Assembly (NCBI GenBank): GCA_958496175.1
Contig: OY292275.1
Location: 27,567,001-27,631,000, forward strand
Direction: 5' to 3'
DNA: 64,000 nucleotides
DNA from: Sisyra terminalis
Taxonomy: Eukaryota > Arthropoda > Insecta > Neuroptera > Sisyridae
The notes under the pieces are model-generated. The model saw nothing but the letters and a program-made list of their open reading frames with translations. It was not told the origin of the DNA and did not search any database. This document shows, piece by piece, positions 1 through 9,837 of this stretch. Numbering within the stretch: position 1 is the first letter of the stretch; every line of letters starts with the position of its first letter. Both the position numbers and the translations under genes were made by a program.

Positions 1-136
1 GTAGTTAAAAATTTAAAAAATAATCTGTACAAATATTTTTAGTTGAACTGATAAAAAGCACATTAAATTTAATTTAAAGTTCCAAAAATTGCCTCTCTGA
101 AGTATAAACGTTTATATATATAAAACATATAGTTGA

Positions 137-217
137 TAGTAATAGCGTAATGGCTTATGTATCTGACATTCTGATGGTCCTAATTATAAAGACGTGGGTT
201 CGAATCTTACAGTAAAC
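137..217 (+). repeat. tRNA-like SINE head or tRNA pseudogene
   Basis: An A-box-like sequence (TAGCGTAATGG, 143-153) is followed 44 bases later by a B-box-like sequence (GGGTTCGAATC, 197-207) and then a T8 run that could end a Pol III transcript. The part between (TCTGAC...CTGAT) resembles a tRNA-Arg anticodon arm, but the acceptor stem does not pair, so this is not a working tRNA gene. A tRNA-derived SINE head or decayed pseudogene fits best. Confidence 0.4.
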
Positions 218-423
218 TTTTTTTTACAAAATTGTTGTAAATAGACCCTTAGAGAAAATTATGAAACTTATAAAATTATGAAACATTGCATATGAAAATT
301 ATATGTAATTCAATAAATTGTATTTGTGAAAAGTTAACTGAATTTACTTTGACTTAAACGATTAATGATTTGTTGTTTTTGAATATCTAATGCATGCTGG
401 TAATTTATAATCGCATTTTCGTT

Positions 424-607
424 GTTGCTTCCAAAAATTGTTGGAATACTGCCTTTTTGTTGACGAAAACCACAATATGGTGATTCTGAGCATTGGTTTG
501 TTTTATAAAACATGAATAATGGTGTTTTAAATCGAAGCATTAACTTGAAAAATGTTGAAAGCAGAGACGATGATGGTTTGCCGGTATCCAACTTGGTTCG
601 AAATTCA
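424..607 (-). pseudogene. THAP zinc-finger domain remnant
   Basis: The minus strand reads FEPSWIPANHHRLCFQHF, which matches the second half of a THAP DNA-binding domain (Phe-x-Pro, then Cys-x2-His-Phe). About 100 bases on, in another frame, it reads KGSIPTIF, matching the conserved end of the domain (AVPTIF). The frame break and a stop after the HF motif show decay. THAP domains occur in P-element transposases and in host proteins; no transposase core is visible here, so the parent is unknown. Confidence 0.45.
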
Positions 608-1150
608 TATTTTTAAGCCATAATTGAAGAATATTTTTGTTTGATGAAAATCTATTGAAAAATAAAATATATTGGATCAAACAAGTGCTCTAATCGTTCT
701 AAGAATATAATGAAGTAGTAAAATTGCGAACAGAAAAATAAACGAAAAAGAAATATTTGTTTTGAAGTCTTCATAAAGTTATTACTTTTGATAAAAAAAT
801 TTTTTTTTCAATATTTATTATGGTAATAATTAATGTGCATATTATTTTTTAAAGTGAGAAATACAAAAACGACAAATTTTTGTTTTCATGAGCATTAAAT
901 ATTTGCAACGTTTGTAACTCTTATTAAATCCCTTTTCCATGTAGTACTTACCTAAAAAATATATATTTTTATACTTTCCCTCTTTTAGATTACAATATAT
1001 GCACTTCCTCACTATAACGGTTACTTATTGACTAGACTTTCAAAAAAAAAAAAATGTAAAACACTTACAACACAGGCGCTGTTGCATTTTGTTTAGTTCC
1101 ACTCCAAATCTGTACCCACTTAAAGGCGCTTTTAATTCAAATTTGGATTT
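601..1150. other. AT-rich interval without a recognised gene
   Basis: Very AT-rich sequence with homopolymer runs and no ORF that resembles a known family on either strand. Confidence 0.5.
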
Positions 1151-1164
1151 TTGTTTTTTGTGCA

Positions 1165-1345
1165 GCGGGCTATGCATTTATACAGATCAGTGACTTTATC
1201 CGTCAATTGGTGAAAAATAATGAAGTCACATTGAAACATGTTCCAACAACAATAATGCCTGCTAACATTCTCATGAAGCCACTTCCAGGACCCCCACATT
1301 ATTGTCTTGTTGATGCCATGGGATTAAAAATTTGTCAGAGCGCAA
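1165..1345 (+). pseudogene. Ty1/copia RNase H C-terminus remnant
   Basis: The plus frame reads DFIRQLVKNNEVTLKHV followed by MPANILMKPLPGP and DAMGLK. This is the characteristic C-terminal end of the copia RNase H/Pol polyprotein (HFxRxLV...DxxTKPL...MGL). The catalytic Asp normally found as AD-I-T is Asn here (ANILMK), and the frame dies at a stop shortly after. Only the last 60 residues of pol survive; neither LTR was recognised. Confidence 0.65.
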
Positions 1346-1659
1346 AATTTGAGAAGAGCGTATTAAGTGACTGTTTCAAATTTGGCGCTTTCGCTTTGTA
1401 TTCACCTTATTATCTTTACTTTTGTTTTACGTTGTCATAATAAAATAATACAAGTGACATGCAATTTCTGCAATTGCGACTGGAAAATAAATCGTTGAAA
1501 ACACCTGAACGTGGTATATTAGCTATCCATCAACGATCGAAATTTTGAAATTAATAAATAAATAATTAATTTATAGGTAATATGTTTCTGTTATATCATT
1601 TTAATAAAGTCATTTCAATTAATTGTTATGAAAGTTTATGTAGTAGGCACTTATACTAA

Positions 1660-2230
1660 ATACCAAAGAGGCGGTTTTTAATTTTTGTTTGTTTTTCAAC
1701 AATCAAACTTTTTAAAATCTATTTTTTATGAACTAATGATTGAGACCTACAGCAATTATTTATTCTGCTGAAAAGCATTAAGGGAGCAATTTTTTGTCAT
1801 ATATTTCATTATCAATTAAAATATAAAATCTTCCAAACTAACTTTTCTTTGGTACTTAGAAGAATTTGAAAATCAATTATTGTTATTGAAAATAAATAGA
1901 ATTTTATTAATAGTCAAAATAATGGAAATATTTTTTTTCGTTTTACATTGTATTTTCAAATAAAAGTTCATATTTGTGTCGACGAAATTTGGAAAGTGTT
2001 TTTCTTATGCGATGCAGATAATAAGAAAGGGTTTTGGTAATTTCTCCCTTAAAAGAGTGAAAAATGGTGGCAAAATTTGTACGGCGTAACGTTTAATAAA
2101 CAATCGAAATTTCAAATTTCATTATCAAAGTATGTTCGTTATACAAGAAACGTTTTATGGCTTAAAATAAAAAATGTTGGTTTATTATTAGAAACAAAAA
2201 CTTAGGATCTGCTTAAAAATTTTAATAATA
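1660..2230 (+). repeat. Dispersed repeat shared with the 44-47 kb Helitron
   Basis: The reverse complement of this stretch aligns, with scattered mismatches, to 45175-45870, for example in the blocks around TTTTTCACTCTTTTA, CACTTTCCAAATTTC and GCTCCCTTAATGCTTTTCAG. The 45 kb copy lies inside a minus-strand Helitron, so in Helitron sense this copy is plus. A Helitron 3' end of the same family follows at 4002 in the same orientation. The gypsy fragment at 2366-3690 may therefore have inserted into one old Helitron. Confidence 0.6.
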
Positions 2231-2380
2231 ATATTACAAAGTTATTTAACCAAATTAATTAATAAAAAGACGTTTAATGTTTATGTAAACAATCGATAAA
2301 AAATCGTCTGTCGTAGTCATGGTTGACCATGGAGAAACCGATATATGGTAGGTAACTAATTTACACCTTTCCCCCAGAAG

Positions 2381-2644
2381 TTACTTTTTGCGGAGTAAAC
2401 AATGATAACTTGCTACTGTGAAAATAATTTGATTCACTTTTTTCTTTCCGCAATCAACTTCATAAAAAGAAGACGAAATCCTGTTTATAATTTTAAATGG
2501 CCCTATTCGCACTTTATCCATTTTATTTCTATTTAATTTGTTCCCATTCTTCACGTACATAAGATCCCCAACTTGGAATTGGAAAGATCTTTGAAATTGG
2601 ACAAATCTTCTTTTATTCTCCATAAAACTTTTAGATGAGTTCAA
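2381..2644 (-). pseudogene. Gypsy integrase C-terminal domain
   Basis: The 87-residue frame holds FQFQVGDLMYVKNG and RIGPFKIINRISSSFYEVD. This is the GPY/F-like SH3 fold at the C-terminus of gypsy integrases (F..GD.V......K....GPF.I), which helps integrase bind DNA. Upstream, toward 2979, the integrase core is recognisable only in pieces with frameshifts (around SAELKDYLNRRSIQL, where the third catalytic residue would lie), so the enzyme is dead. Confidence 0.7.
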
Positions 2645-2978
2645 AAAAACTTGTTTGCGATCATTTTCTAAATCACCAGGTAGTTCGTATAATGGAAAAA
2701 TATGCGATTTTTTTCCTAAGAGCAGATATTGTGGCTTATAATTTCAGTAGCAATGAGAAGCCAAGCTCGTTTATCCCCATCTGTGATTTTAGACCTAATT
2801 CTATTTACTAGAGTCTTGTTTATCGATACTACTAAAAACCAATTGAATGCTCCTTCTGTTTAAGTAGTCTTTAAGTTCTGCGGAATTTAGTCCTGTATAC
2901 TGGTCGGCAAGAATTAATTTGACTTATTTTCTTTGACGATAGGATGAATGTGACCATAATGTTTGTGTACCTTGTTTA

Positions 2979-3690
2979 TTATTTCTTGACCAAGCTTTGA
3001 GATACAAAAATCCGTTTTCGGCCTTTTAATATCTTAAACGTAATATCATGTCGGCGTTCTGTTCCCTTTGCGGTTGTAAGTTCTTTTTGATTGATCTGTT
3101 GATCCTTCTTTATCTCAGATAATTGTATTAAATTAACTACTTCAATCACGTCCTCATTTTCGAAATACTCTAAAACTGGCTGCCGTAGTAACAAATCAGC
3201 CAAAATATTGTCTTTTCCTCTTTTATATATTACCTGAAAATTAAATTGTGACAAGTAATGGACTAACTCACCTAGAATTTCATCCGTTCGTGATTTTGTT
3301 CTTAAATTTTTCAACGGTTTATGGTCGCTACAAACGAAAATTTTTCGTCCAATAAGATAGTACTGATAGATCGCTTCTTTAATTGCCTTGCACTTCAAAT
3401 GAATCGTGTCCATTTTTTTCTCTTTCTCTGACAGTTTTCTAGAGAAGTAGGCTACAGGATGTAATAAACCATCCGATTGTGGTTGCTTCAAAGTTGCTCC
3501 AAATCCTTTTTGACTAGCGTCTGTGTCAATATAGACATCTTTCTCTACATCATAAATTGATAAAATTGGACGGGAACATAGATATTCTTTGATCATGTTA
3601 AAACAGCGTTCACATTCATCCGACCAAATAAAATCAGTATTTTTTTTTCAGCAACTTGTGAAGGGGTTCAAATGTTTCAGCACTATGATT
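2979..3690 (-). pseudogene. Gypsy RT thumb and RNase H domain
   Basis: The frame contains YIDTDASQKGFGATLKQ, the first catalytic Asp of gypsy RNase H, then KCKAIKEAIYQYYLIGRK with the Glu, FVCSDHKPLKNL with the second Asp, and KDNILADLLLRQP, the N.-AD.LSR end motif with Ser replaced by Leu. Sequence upstream of the first Met (to about 3690) still reads as the end of the RT thumb (LHKLLKK, FIWSDECERCF) but in a disrupted frame. The hinge to integrase is broken at about 2980. Confidence 0.8.
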
Positions 3691-4002
3691 TTATATATAT
3701 TTTATGATATATATCATATATTAATGATATATATATTTTATATAGAAATTCATTATTCATAATTTTAGATATTTATAATTATTTTTTGAAAATTAATTTA
3801 TCATTACATACAAATATTTTATTCTCAGTAACAGTTTATTAAATGTGTCCTCTTAACACATAGTGTTTTTAAGTATGATTATGTTTTTCGTAAAAGAAAT
3901 AAGAAAAATAAAAATTTTCATATACAACTACAAATAGCAAATTTAAAAAGAAAATATTATCTACACCTCAGTTACGCAGACGAAGTCGCGGGGATCAACT
4001 AG
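3688..4002 (+). mobile_element. Helitron 3'-terminal fragment
   Basis: The stretch ends ACGCAGACGAAGTCGCGGGG then CTAG at 3999-4002, followed by T: the canonical Helitron 3' terminus at an A|T target. The last ~220 bases match the reverse complement of the 3' end at 44272 (shared ATTATGTTTTTCGTAAAA and AAAATTTTCATATAC blocks), so both belong to one non-autonomous family. The 5' side is lost; an AT-rich palindromic run (3695-3745) abuts gypsy sequence. Confidence 0.75.
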
Positions 4003-4189
4003 TTCTTATTATAAAAGCGGCGTATGTCGTTAGAGCGGAGACTTAAGGAACGAAATTGACTTGTGCGCAAAAACAAAAGTATCAATTTTTATTTTTTGTT
4101 CGTAAAATATTTATTGCATATTTATAAAATAAAATTTATTTTTCTATTATACTTTTCTTGGAACTAAAATGGGTCACTAGAAATTATTA

Positions 4190-4520
4190 AATGGGTCACT
4201 CGGTGATGAAAGATCGGCTTATCGCTGTCAGATGATATTCTCGATCTGGTCCTTTCTGAGTAAATACTGCACCGATTCCGGTATCACAGGCATCCGTATA
4301 TAAAATAAAAGGTATGTGGCAACCTGTTAGCATTGTATTAGCATCGTTGTGTGGGTAGTAACCACAACCAATTTGCAAACTGGCCTCTGACAGCCATTTC
4401 AGGATATACTCAGGAATAGCTGAGCAATGCACATGTATGGTGTGCTGGGTTTGGCTGTTGGAAGACCTTATTGGTATGCTAGTCACTTGTGGTGAGTTAT
4501 ACCTGAACTTCGGCATGGTA
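4190..4520 (-). pseudogene. LTR-retrotransposon RNase H fragment
   Basis: The minus frame holds PFILYTDACDTGIGAVFTQK and then EYHLTAISRSF, the start of a gypsy-class RNase H (first catalytic Asp in TDA, then the AYxSRxL-like strand). The residues before it (SEASLQIGCGYYPHND) are not the usual RT thumb. Only about 40 family-typical residues remain. It lies just past the Helitron end at 4002 and differs from the RNase H at 3.0-3.6 kb, so it is a separate insertion. Confidence 0.55.
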
Positions 4521-5239
4521 AGATGGCAGTGCGAGACGATTATGGAGGGTTTATCGCCTCTATTATTGGCTTCTGTGCTCGAGACCTACGATTTAAGACA
4601 GGTATTGACACTGCAGCAGTCATGCTCGAAGTAGGTGCAACGTTAGTTGTATCAACATATAGCCTTACCAGGTCTATGCCGTATCCATAGCTCCTTGATA
4701 TGCACGCTCGAGACACCGATTGTTATTGTTTGTATTGGGGTTTACCAATATCTCAGGTGCTATCATCTTGCATGTATCCCATGAGTATGACCTCATGGTG
4801 CAAGGTTCGTATACCAATAGATTTGTTGTCTGTACTACTTCAGGGTCATATAGATCAGAGTTTGGTAGGTGAGGGTCAGTTCTGACCCAGGCTTGCTGGG
4901 CGTGTGACTCTACGCACGTAGAAGTAGACCAAGTGAGTACAAATGGGCGCGTTCTGTTAACCTTCAAATATTGAGCAAGGCATGTGAAAAAAGGGTACTT
5001 TTTCTAAAATTGAATTTTAAAATTTACCTTTTGCTAAGTTTGACAAAATTTTATGAATTGTAATTTATTTATAATTTTGACAATGTGTCGTTTTTTTTAA
5101 ATGTTATGTATTTTCATTATATAGCCCTATATATTGCTCGTCCTCTGCACATCCAGCTGGAAGTGGCGGGATGTACTGTAGGGATGTAGGGGGGCCCCCT
5201 GCCAAAGGAGTGATACATGGAGTACAGGAGCTTCGAGTG
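4521..5239. other. Interval without an assigned gene
   Basis: Open frames occur on both strands at 4674-4967 but I do not recognise them, and their higher GC suggests they continue the retroelement remnants on either side. 5150-5200 holds a GC-rich run (GGATGTAGGGGGGCCCCCTG) with a short palindrome. Confidence 0.35.
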
Positions 5240-6060
5240 GGCTGGGCGCATCCTCCTGTTTGCACTCCTAGTTTTTTGACTTGTGGCAGTTACATGTAGC
5301 TGCTTCTCTGGTACGGTATTCTCCTTTCTCCCCGCAGTTGATACAAATGTACGTATATCCTATGGATTTTGTACTGTATTTTGAGCCGTTCAACCCTGAT
5401 CTTTGTCGCTCCCTCGACACTGATTTGTCTCTGTAATTTTTATTGTTTTTATTCTTACAAAGAACGCTCACCTTTTTATCGTGATCTTTAGACTTTTCTT
5501 TCTTCTGTGAATTTTCCTTTTTGGCATCCTTTTTCTTTTTCTTTTCTCGTTTCTACACTCGTCTGACTGCTTCCACCTCTGACTCTGTATCTGACGATTC
5601 TTCTTATACAGAATGTTTTGTATCCTGCAATCTTCTTATATTTGATATTCTATTTTCCGCAATCGCAATTGCGTCTGTTAATTGCCTACATGTCATAATC
5701 ACTGGGAGCGTTTTTAATCTTTTTGAATGTCGCCCTCAAGTTTTGGTATTAATATGTCAATCTATTTTTCTATTGACATTTGGTCATTCAGCTCGTCGAA
5801 CTTAAGAATGTTTATCTTTTGTTTTTATCCGTGTCCCATAACCTTTCTTCATTCTTCTGGAATGTATTGTTTCCATCAATTCTGGATCTGTCGCTATTTG
5901 CTCGGCTTCCATTCGCTGTTTCTTGTTCTTGTTCGCTTTTACGGATGTCTTCATCATTGTCCTCTGGTATATATGACTAACTGTTATGGATTCCAGCTGC
6001 CCACTGGTTACTTCTTCTGTGTAATAGTGTATTTAATGTTCTCAAGTCTGTGACTTTTGG
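5240..6060 (-). pseudogene. Retrotransposon gag-like remnant with zinc-knuckle trace
   Basis: On the minus strand a broken frame reads KFDELNDQMSIEK and LIPKLEGDIQK, then QLTDAIAIAENRIS, a basic Lys/Arg-rich stretch, and CINCGEKGEYRTREAATC, a degenerate CCHC zinc knuckle (the His is Arg). This order (helical capsid-like region, basic linker, knuckle) is that of an LTR-retrotransposon gag. At least three frame changes and several stops interrupt it. The superfamily cannot be fixed. Confidence 0.5.
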
Positions 6061-6104
6061 AAGATTAATTATTGTCGTGTTCGTCTTTCGGTAGTGCCTG
6101 AACT

Positions 6105-6410
6105 AGTACATCAGTTATAAGAAGTTTGTGATAACTGAGATACGAGTATACAAAAATAAACACAATTTTATCAATATTAAAATACATAATAAGCAAACTT
6201 ATGTGTTGCGGCAAAGAAAAAAACAAATAATATAAAGTTGTAAACACATTAATGTGAGTGGAATACAATTATAATAATGATTGGCTTAAATATGAACTAC
6301 AATGTCATTAATTTCAATTGTCATTTCGATTTCATTCGATTGCTAATTTTAGTCATTTGTCAGTTGTGTCAGTGTTGGGCTGTGAATATTTCACGGAATG
6401 TAACTGGATT
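6105..6410 (+). repeat. Dispersed repeat R, copy 1
   Basis: Matches the reverse complement of 52990-53338: shared blocks include GTTTGTGATAACT, a GCGGCAAAGA core, and the TGTCATTTCG / TTTGTCAGTGTTG end. Weaker copies are seen at 8330-8490 and near 12600 (the AACACATnnGTGNGnGAAATAC block). No coding potential is seen; a non-autonomous element or SINE-like repeat is possible. The Harbinger element at 6427 is inserted directly beside its right end. Confidence 0.5.
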
Positions 6411-6870
6411 TCAAATAAAAGATTAAGGTCCGGTATTTTCACATTTAGATAATGATATTTATCTTCCAGATAAAATTTTAACCGGAAGATAGAGAAAACA
6501 TGCGTACTTTCACATAAAAAAAGTCATACCTTCAGGATAAAATTAAACTATCTCCTAGATTGTTTATTCAGTACTCAGACTTCCAATTAGTCTTTTTATT
6601 TAATAGATAGCACATACTTCGCCTTCTTATTGTTTCTGCACATTGTTAGTGCTGTCAAACTAAGTGAAGCGAAAAAATTATATTACGAAATTGCAAGAAT
6701 TTTCTGCCTATTTGAAGATTTACGAATTTATTAAGATATATAAATAAATATAAATAAATATATTGATGTATATTATCTATGTGTAAATTAAATAAGCATC
6801 AATTTCATGTAATCAGACATAAACAATATTAATCAGTTACTTTATGGATATATTACAGTTATAAATAAAA

Positions 6871-7275
6871 GTGGAAATAGTTACTACGGATGATTTGGAA
6901 TTGCTCAATGACCCTGAGGAAGAATTGATTCAACTTATAGAAATTATAAATCCTGAACAACAATATAATGTAAGCCCAAGAATTGATCATTTTAAAAAAT
7001 GGTCAGATCAAATATTTTTCCAAAGATTTTGTTTTTCAAAACTTACGGTCGAATTTATATTATTACAAATTGAAGAAAAATGTGCAGTACTACATAATAT
7101 AGCGATAAATCGAATGGAAGAAAATTTTGACACCGATGAGAATTCGGACATGGAAGACAATATTCTTCCAAAAGAACAGGAAAGAAATGTTGAAATTCAT
7201 AATGATTTTTCCGCAGACCTTTTATTGATTATTTTAGGAATTTATTGTATCAATAAAACGTCTAACAAGAAATAA
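6871..7275 (+). pseudogene. Harbinger transposase, DDE core deleted
   Basis: The 134-residue frame begins with a Harbinger-type N-terminus (SDQIFFQRFCFSKLTVEFIL, the R(F/Y)R-S-x-T-V helix region) and then passes straight to KCAVLHNIAINRMEE, the conserved C-terminal motif of HARBI1-like transposases. About 150-200 residues that carry the three catalytic acidic residues are missing between them. The fusion keeps the reading frame. An in-frame TTG at 6868 or ATG further in could serve as the start. It could at most act as a dominant-negative or be silent. Confidence 0.75.
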
Positions 7276-7339
7276 TAGAATAAATATATATTTGTATTGT
7301 GAAAATAAAAATGTGTTATTTAATAAAAATTGTATAAAA

Positions 7340-7574
7340 TTATACATTTTTTAGTTGTTTTTTCTTAATAGAAATTTCAATATCCATAAGTTTCATTTTC
7401 TTACGATGTATTTCTTCTGCCCTCTTCTCTTCTTGATTAATATTATGAATTTGATTCATTAATAGTTCGGTGCTAAGGTCTAAAATTTGATCTAACTTTA
7501 TAATTCAACAAATGAACTTCTTCATTATTGAAATTTGGCACTCAGGTTCGTTTTTTCTTAACTTCGTTAGACAT
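7340..7574 (-). pseudogene. Harbinger Myb/SANT-like accessory ORF
   Basis: On the minus strand a Met is followed by SNEVKKKRT, a stop, then VPNFNNEEVHLLN, which fits the first helix of the Myb/SANT-like domain in the second Harbinger protein. After a short region comes a charged helix (QEEKRAEEIHRKKMKLMDIE) typical of the C-terminal coiled coil. The middle and end of the SANT domain are deleted, and stops are present. In active Harbingers this protein binds the transposase and DNA. Convergent layout with the transposase is normal for the superfamily. Confidence 0.6.
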
Positions 7575-8329
7575 TTTAAATTATATGTTATTAATTTGCA
7601 GAACGACTATTTTTATATTTCAAATTCAGTATATGGGACAACTACAAAACTTCAATTTTTTACACAAGAATGGTGTTTCTTTCTAACGTCTTTGATATCG
7701 CTATCAACTTGTCTTTGTTTATCAATATATTGTTTCCTACATTGGCTTATCCATAAACTGTCATTACTATTCTATTCTTTTTTATAAGATATCACGCAAA
7801 TAACTAACCGGAGGTTTGTTTTGGTTGAAAATACAGTTTTGATTAATCTTACAGATTAAATTTTATCTAATAGATAATTATCATGGAGATAAAGCCTACC
7901 TATACTGAAATGAAAATACCGGGCCTAAATTGGCTATTTATAAATAGATACTGTATGTATACATAGTTGGCTGTTTATATAATCTGTGTAATCTGTAAAC
8001 ACATTTGGCTTATATAAAATGTATATTACTTATTGTATGAATTAACCGTTTATCAATATAGTTTGGCCACATGTTCGAAAAATACTTATCGGAAACATTT
8101 ACCAAATAGAAGTAGATTATTGCCCTAAAATATCATGTATAGTTATGTATAAACAATTCTAAATAGCGACGTCCTAAAAAGTATATTAATACAATAGTAA
8201 TTGTATATTTTATTTTCCCATTTATATCTATGTATTGAAACTAATTTTTAATTTAAATTTAAAAAAATATAATGTAATATAATGTGTCAATCGATTTTTC
8301 TTACATTATTTTAAATGTATTTAAATTCT

Positions 8330-8490
8330 CATAATAATAATTGGTAAACGTATGTAATATGAATTCATATATGTCAAGAAATATAGAAAACAAGTATTGT
8401 TAACACATACGTGTGATTGAAATACAATCATTGTCTCAAATTTAAACTGAATGATTGTTGCTATGGTTTCAACAGTCATTTGATTTCTGG
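8330..8490 (+). repeat. Dispersed repeat R, diverged partial copy
   Basis: The AACACATACGTGTGATTGAAATACAATCAT region and the following GTCATTTGATTTC correspond to the middle of repeat R at 6210-6340, in the same orientation but well diverged. Confidence 0.35.
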
Positions 8491-8629
8491 GACTCAATTT
8501 CTTTATTGAAACGACGCGTTTCAACATGCATTTAGGAAGACCACCTTGGGGAGGTTTGGTGCATTTTGATGTTTGGTGTGGTAAATCACATTTCACGTAA
8601 CGGGGTCGCTGATGGCAATAATTTTTAGT

Positions 8630-9245
8630 ATGATTATAGGACTGACATCATGTATATTGTATGATGTGTTTTTTGTTCTACTCTTACTATGCCGTGACAT
8701 AGTCTTGTTAGAGAGTATATTTCACCATTTTTAAGGGCAGGTTTGAGACCGACAAACATGATTGGTAGGAATTTTTGTGATTGGATGAAGAACTGGTAGT
8801 ACCTATAATACCACGTTGTGTTTTAGCGTTGCAAGTTCATTTTTAATCTTTTCTGTGTCGGTAGTATGGTGTAGACCTCTTAATATCACTAAGAAGTCTT
8901 CTTTTATTTAATAAGTATAATATTCGGTTTTGGTTGTGTCGAGGTAATTTATGATTTTTCGGAAGGCTTCAATACTAGGGGTTCTTATTTTAACTACATC
9001 CGACTGAGTTCTATTTGTGAAATTTGCTTCTATTATTTTTCTTATTTGGTCACTTACGGTGTTTATGTTGGAGATATTTTTTATAAATCCTGGGGGTGAC
9101 TTCCATGTAGTCTGGTTCAGCTCCGTGTCCCTTGATTGGGTAGATATCCTGCTCGTTGAATAACGGCGCGTTACGGTTTGGTGATGTGAATGGTTTTTGT
9201 ATTATTGGGTTCGACTGTTGCGTTTTTTTCTTTTGTCCAGCAGTT
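8630..9245 (-). pseudogene. Jockey-type LINE ORF1 (gag-like) remnant
   Basis: The minus strand reads PPGFIKNISNINTVSDQI, then VKIRTPSIEAFRKIINYL and TKTEYYTY. This follows the Jockey-clade ORF1 pattern (PP-(I/F)-x-(I/V)...T-x-E-x-(Y/F)-R-x-I...YTY) that precedes the zinc knuckles in the RNA-binding Gag-like protein. Upstream are basic and Pro-rich residues, as usual. Stops and frame changes occur after the YTY motif, and no knuckles are visible. It is on the opposite strand from the LINE at 9838, so it is a separate insertion. Confidence 0.6.
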
Positions 9246-9837
9246 GACGATCAGTTTGATCAACCTCCAATAGCAATTAATTTAGTTGAAGCCCGGGAAT
9301 ATATTCGCTAATTGTTTTGATGAATTTTTTTTTGTTAAGTGTGAAATGTTTTTATTACTTGAATTTTTCACTGGATTATTATTTTTTGAGATAATTAGAT
9401 TTGGAATAATTTTATGTAGCTTTTTTAACTTTAACCACGGTTTTATTTACTAAATTTGTTGAAATTCGTAATGCTGTAATTTTTAAACTTCGTATCTGGT
9501 TCGGGATGATTGAATCCGGTTCGTTCTCCCTTCTGACAAACGAAAAACATATGCGAGTGCTAAGATCGACTCAATAGTGTTTAAGAGGTTTTAGTGCTTT
9601 CGAAATCGCTCCCAAAAATGAGCCAGCTTTCACCCGCTTGAAGTTTCTCGCTAACCGTTTACGAGCAACTTCCTACTGTAGCAACGGCGTGACATTTTAT
9701 TAAAAATTTAATCTGATTGTTTTTTCATAACGCTGCTAAAGAAGTATAACTTCAAAAATTTGCTTTTAATGATCGAAGGGTACAAGGTTAATTTTGTCCC
9801 AGTTTTTTATTTAATAATTTTCCACATATTCGGTTAG

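Larger units (their letters stand above)
2366..3690 (-). mobile_element. Ty3/gypsy retrotransposon, 3' half of pol
   Basis: On the minus strand the order is RT thumb/RNase H, a broken integrase core, the integrase C-terminal domain, then a purine-rich tract (GGGGGAAAGG at 2366-2375) followed by TGTAAATTAG, which looks like the polypurine tract and start of a 3' LTR. The far LTR, gag, protease and most of the RT are missing. The upstream end is cut at about 3688, where Helitron 3'-end sequence begins. Confidence 0.75.
6427..7925 (+). mobile_element. PIF/Harbinger DNA transposon, internally deleted
   Basis: The ends are imperfect inverted repeats, GGTCCGGTATTTTCACATTT on the left and GGCCCGGTATTTTCATTTCA (reverse complement) on the right, flanked by a TAA target duplication at 6424-6426 and 7926-7928. 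Terminal repeats of this form with 3-bp TAA/TTA duplications define Harbinger. Inside are two convergent gene remnants: a plus-strand transposase without its catalytic core and a minus-strand Myb/SANT-like protein. At 1.5 kb it is about half the usual autonomous length, so it needed a helper element. Confidence 0.85.

Noticed and set aside
3690..3760. Long TATATA palindrome, possible origin or hairpin
   Set aside because: Simple AT repeat at an element boundary; no supporting structure.
5521..6053. Plus-strand frames rich in Phe/Ser/Cys, possible membrane proteins
   Set aside because: They are antisense to a gag-like remnant on the minus strand.
7512..7787. 91-residue plus-strand frame within the Harbinger element
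   Set aside because: It is antisense to the Myb/SANT-like remnant and composed of Phe/Leu/Ser as expected for a shadow.
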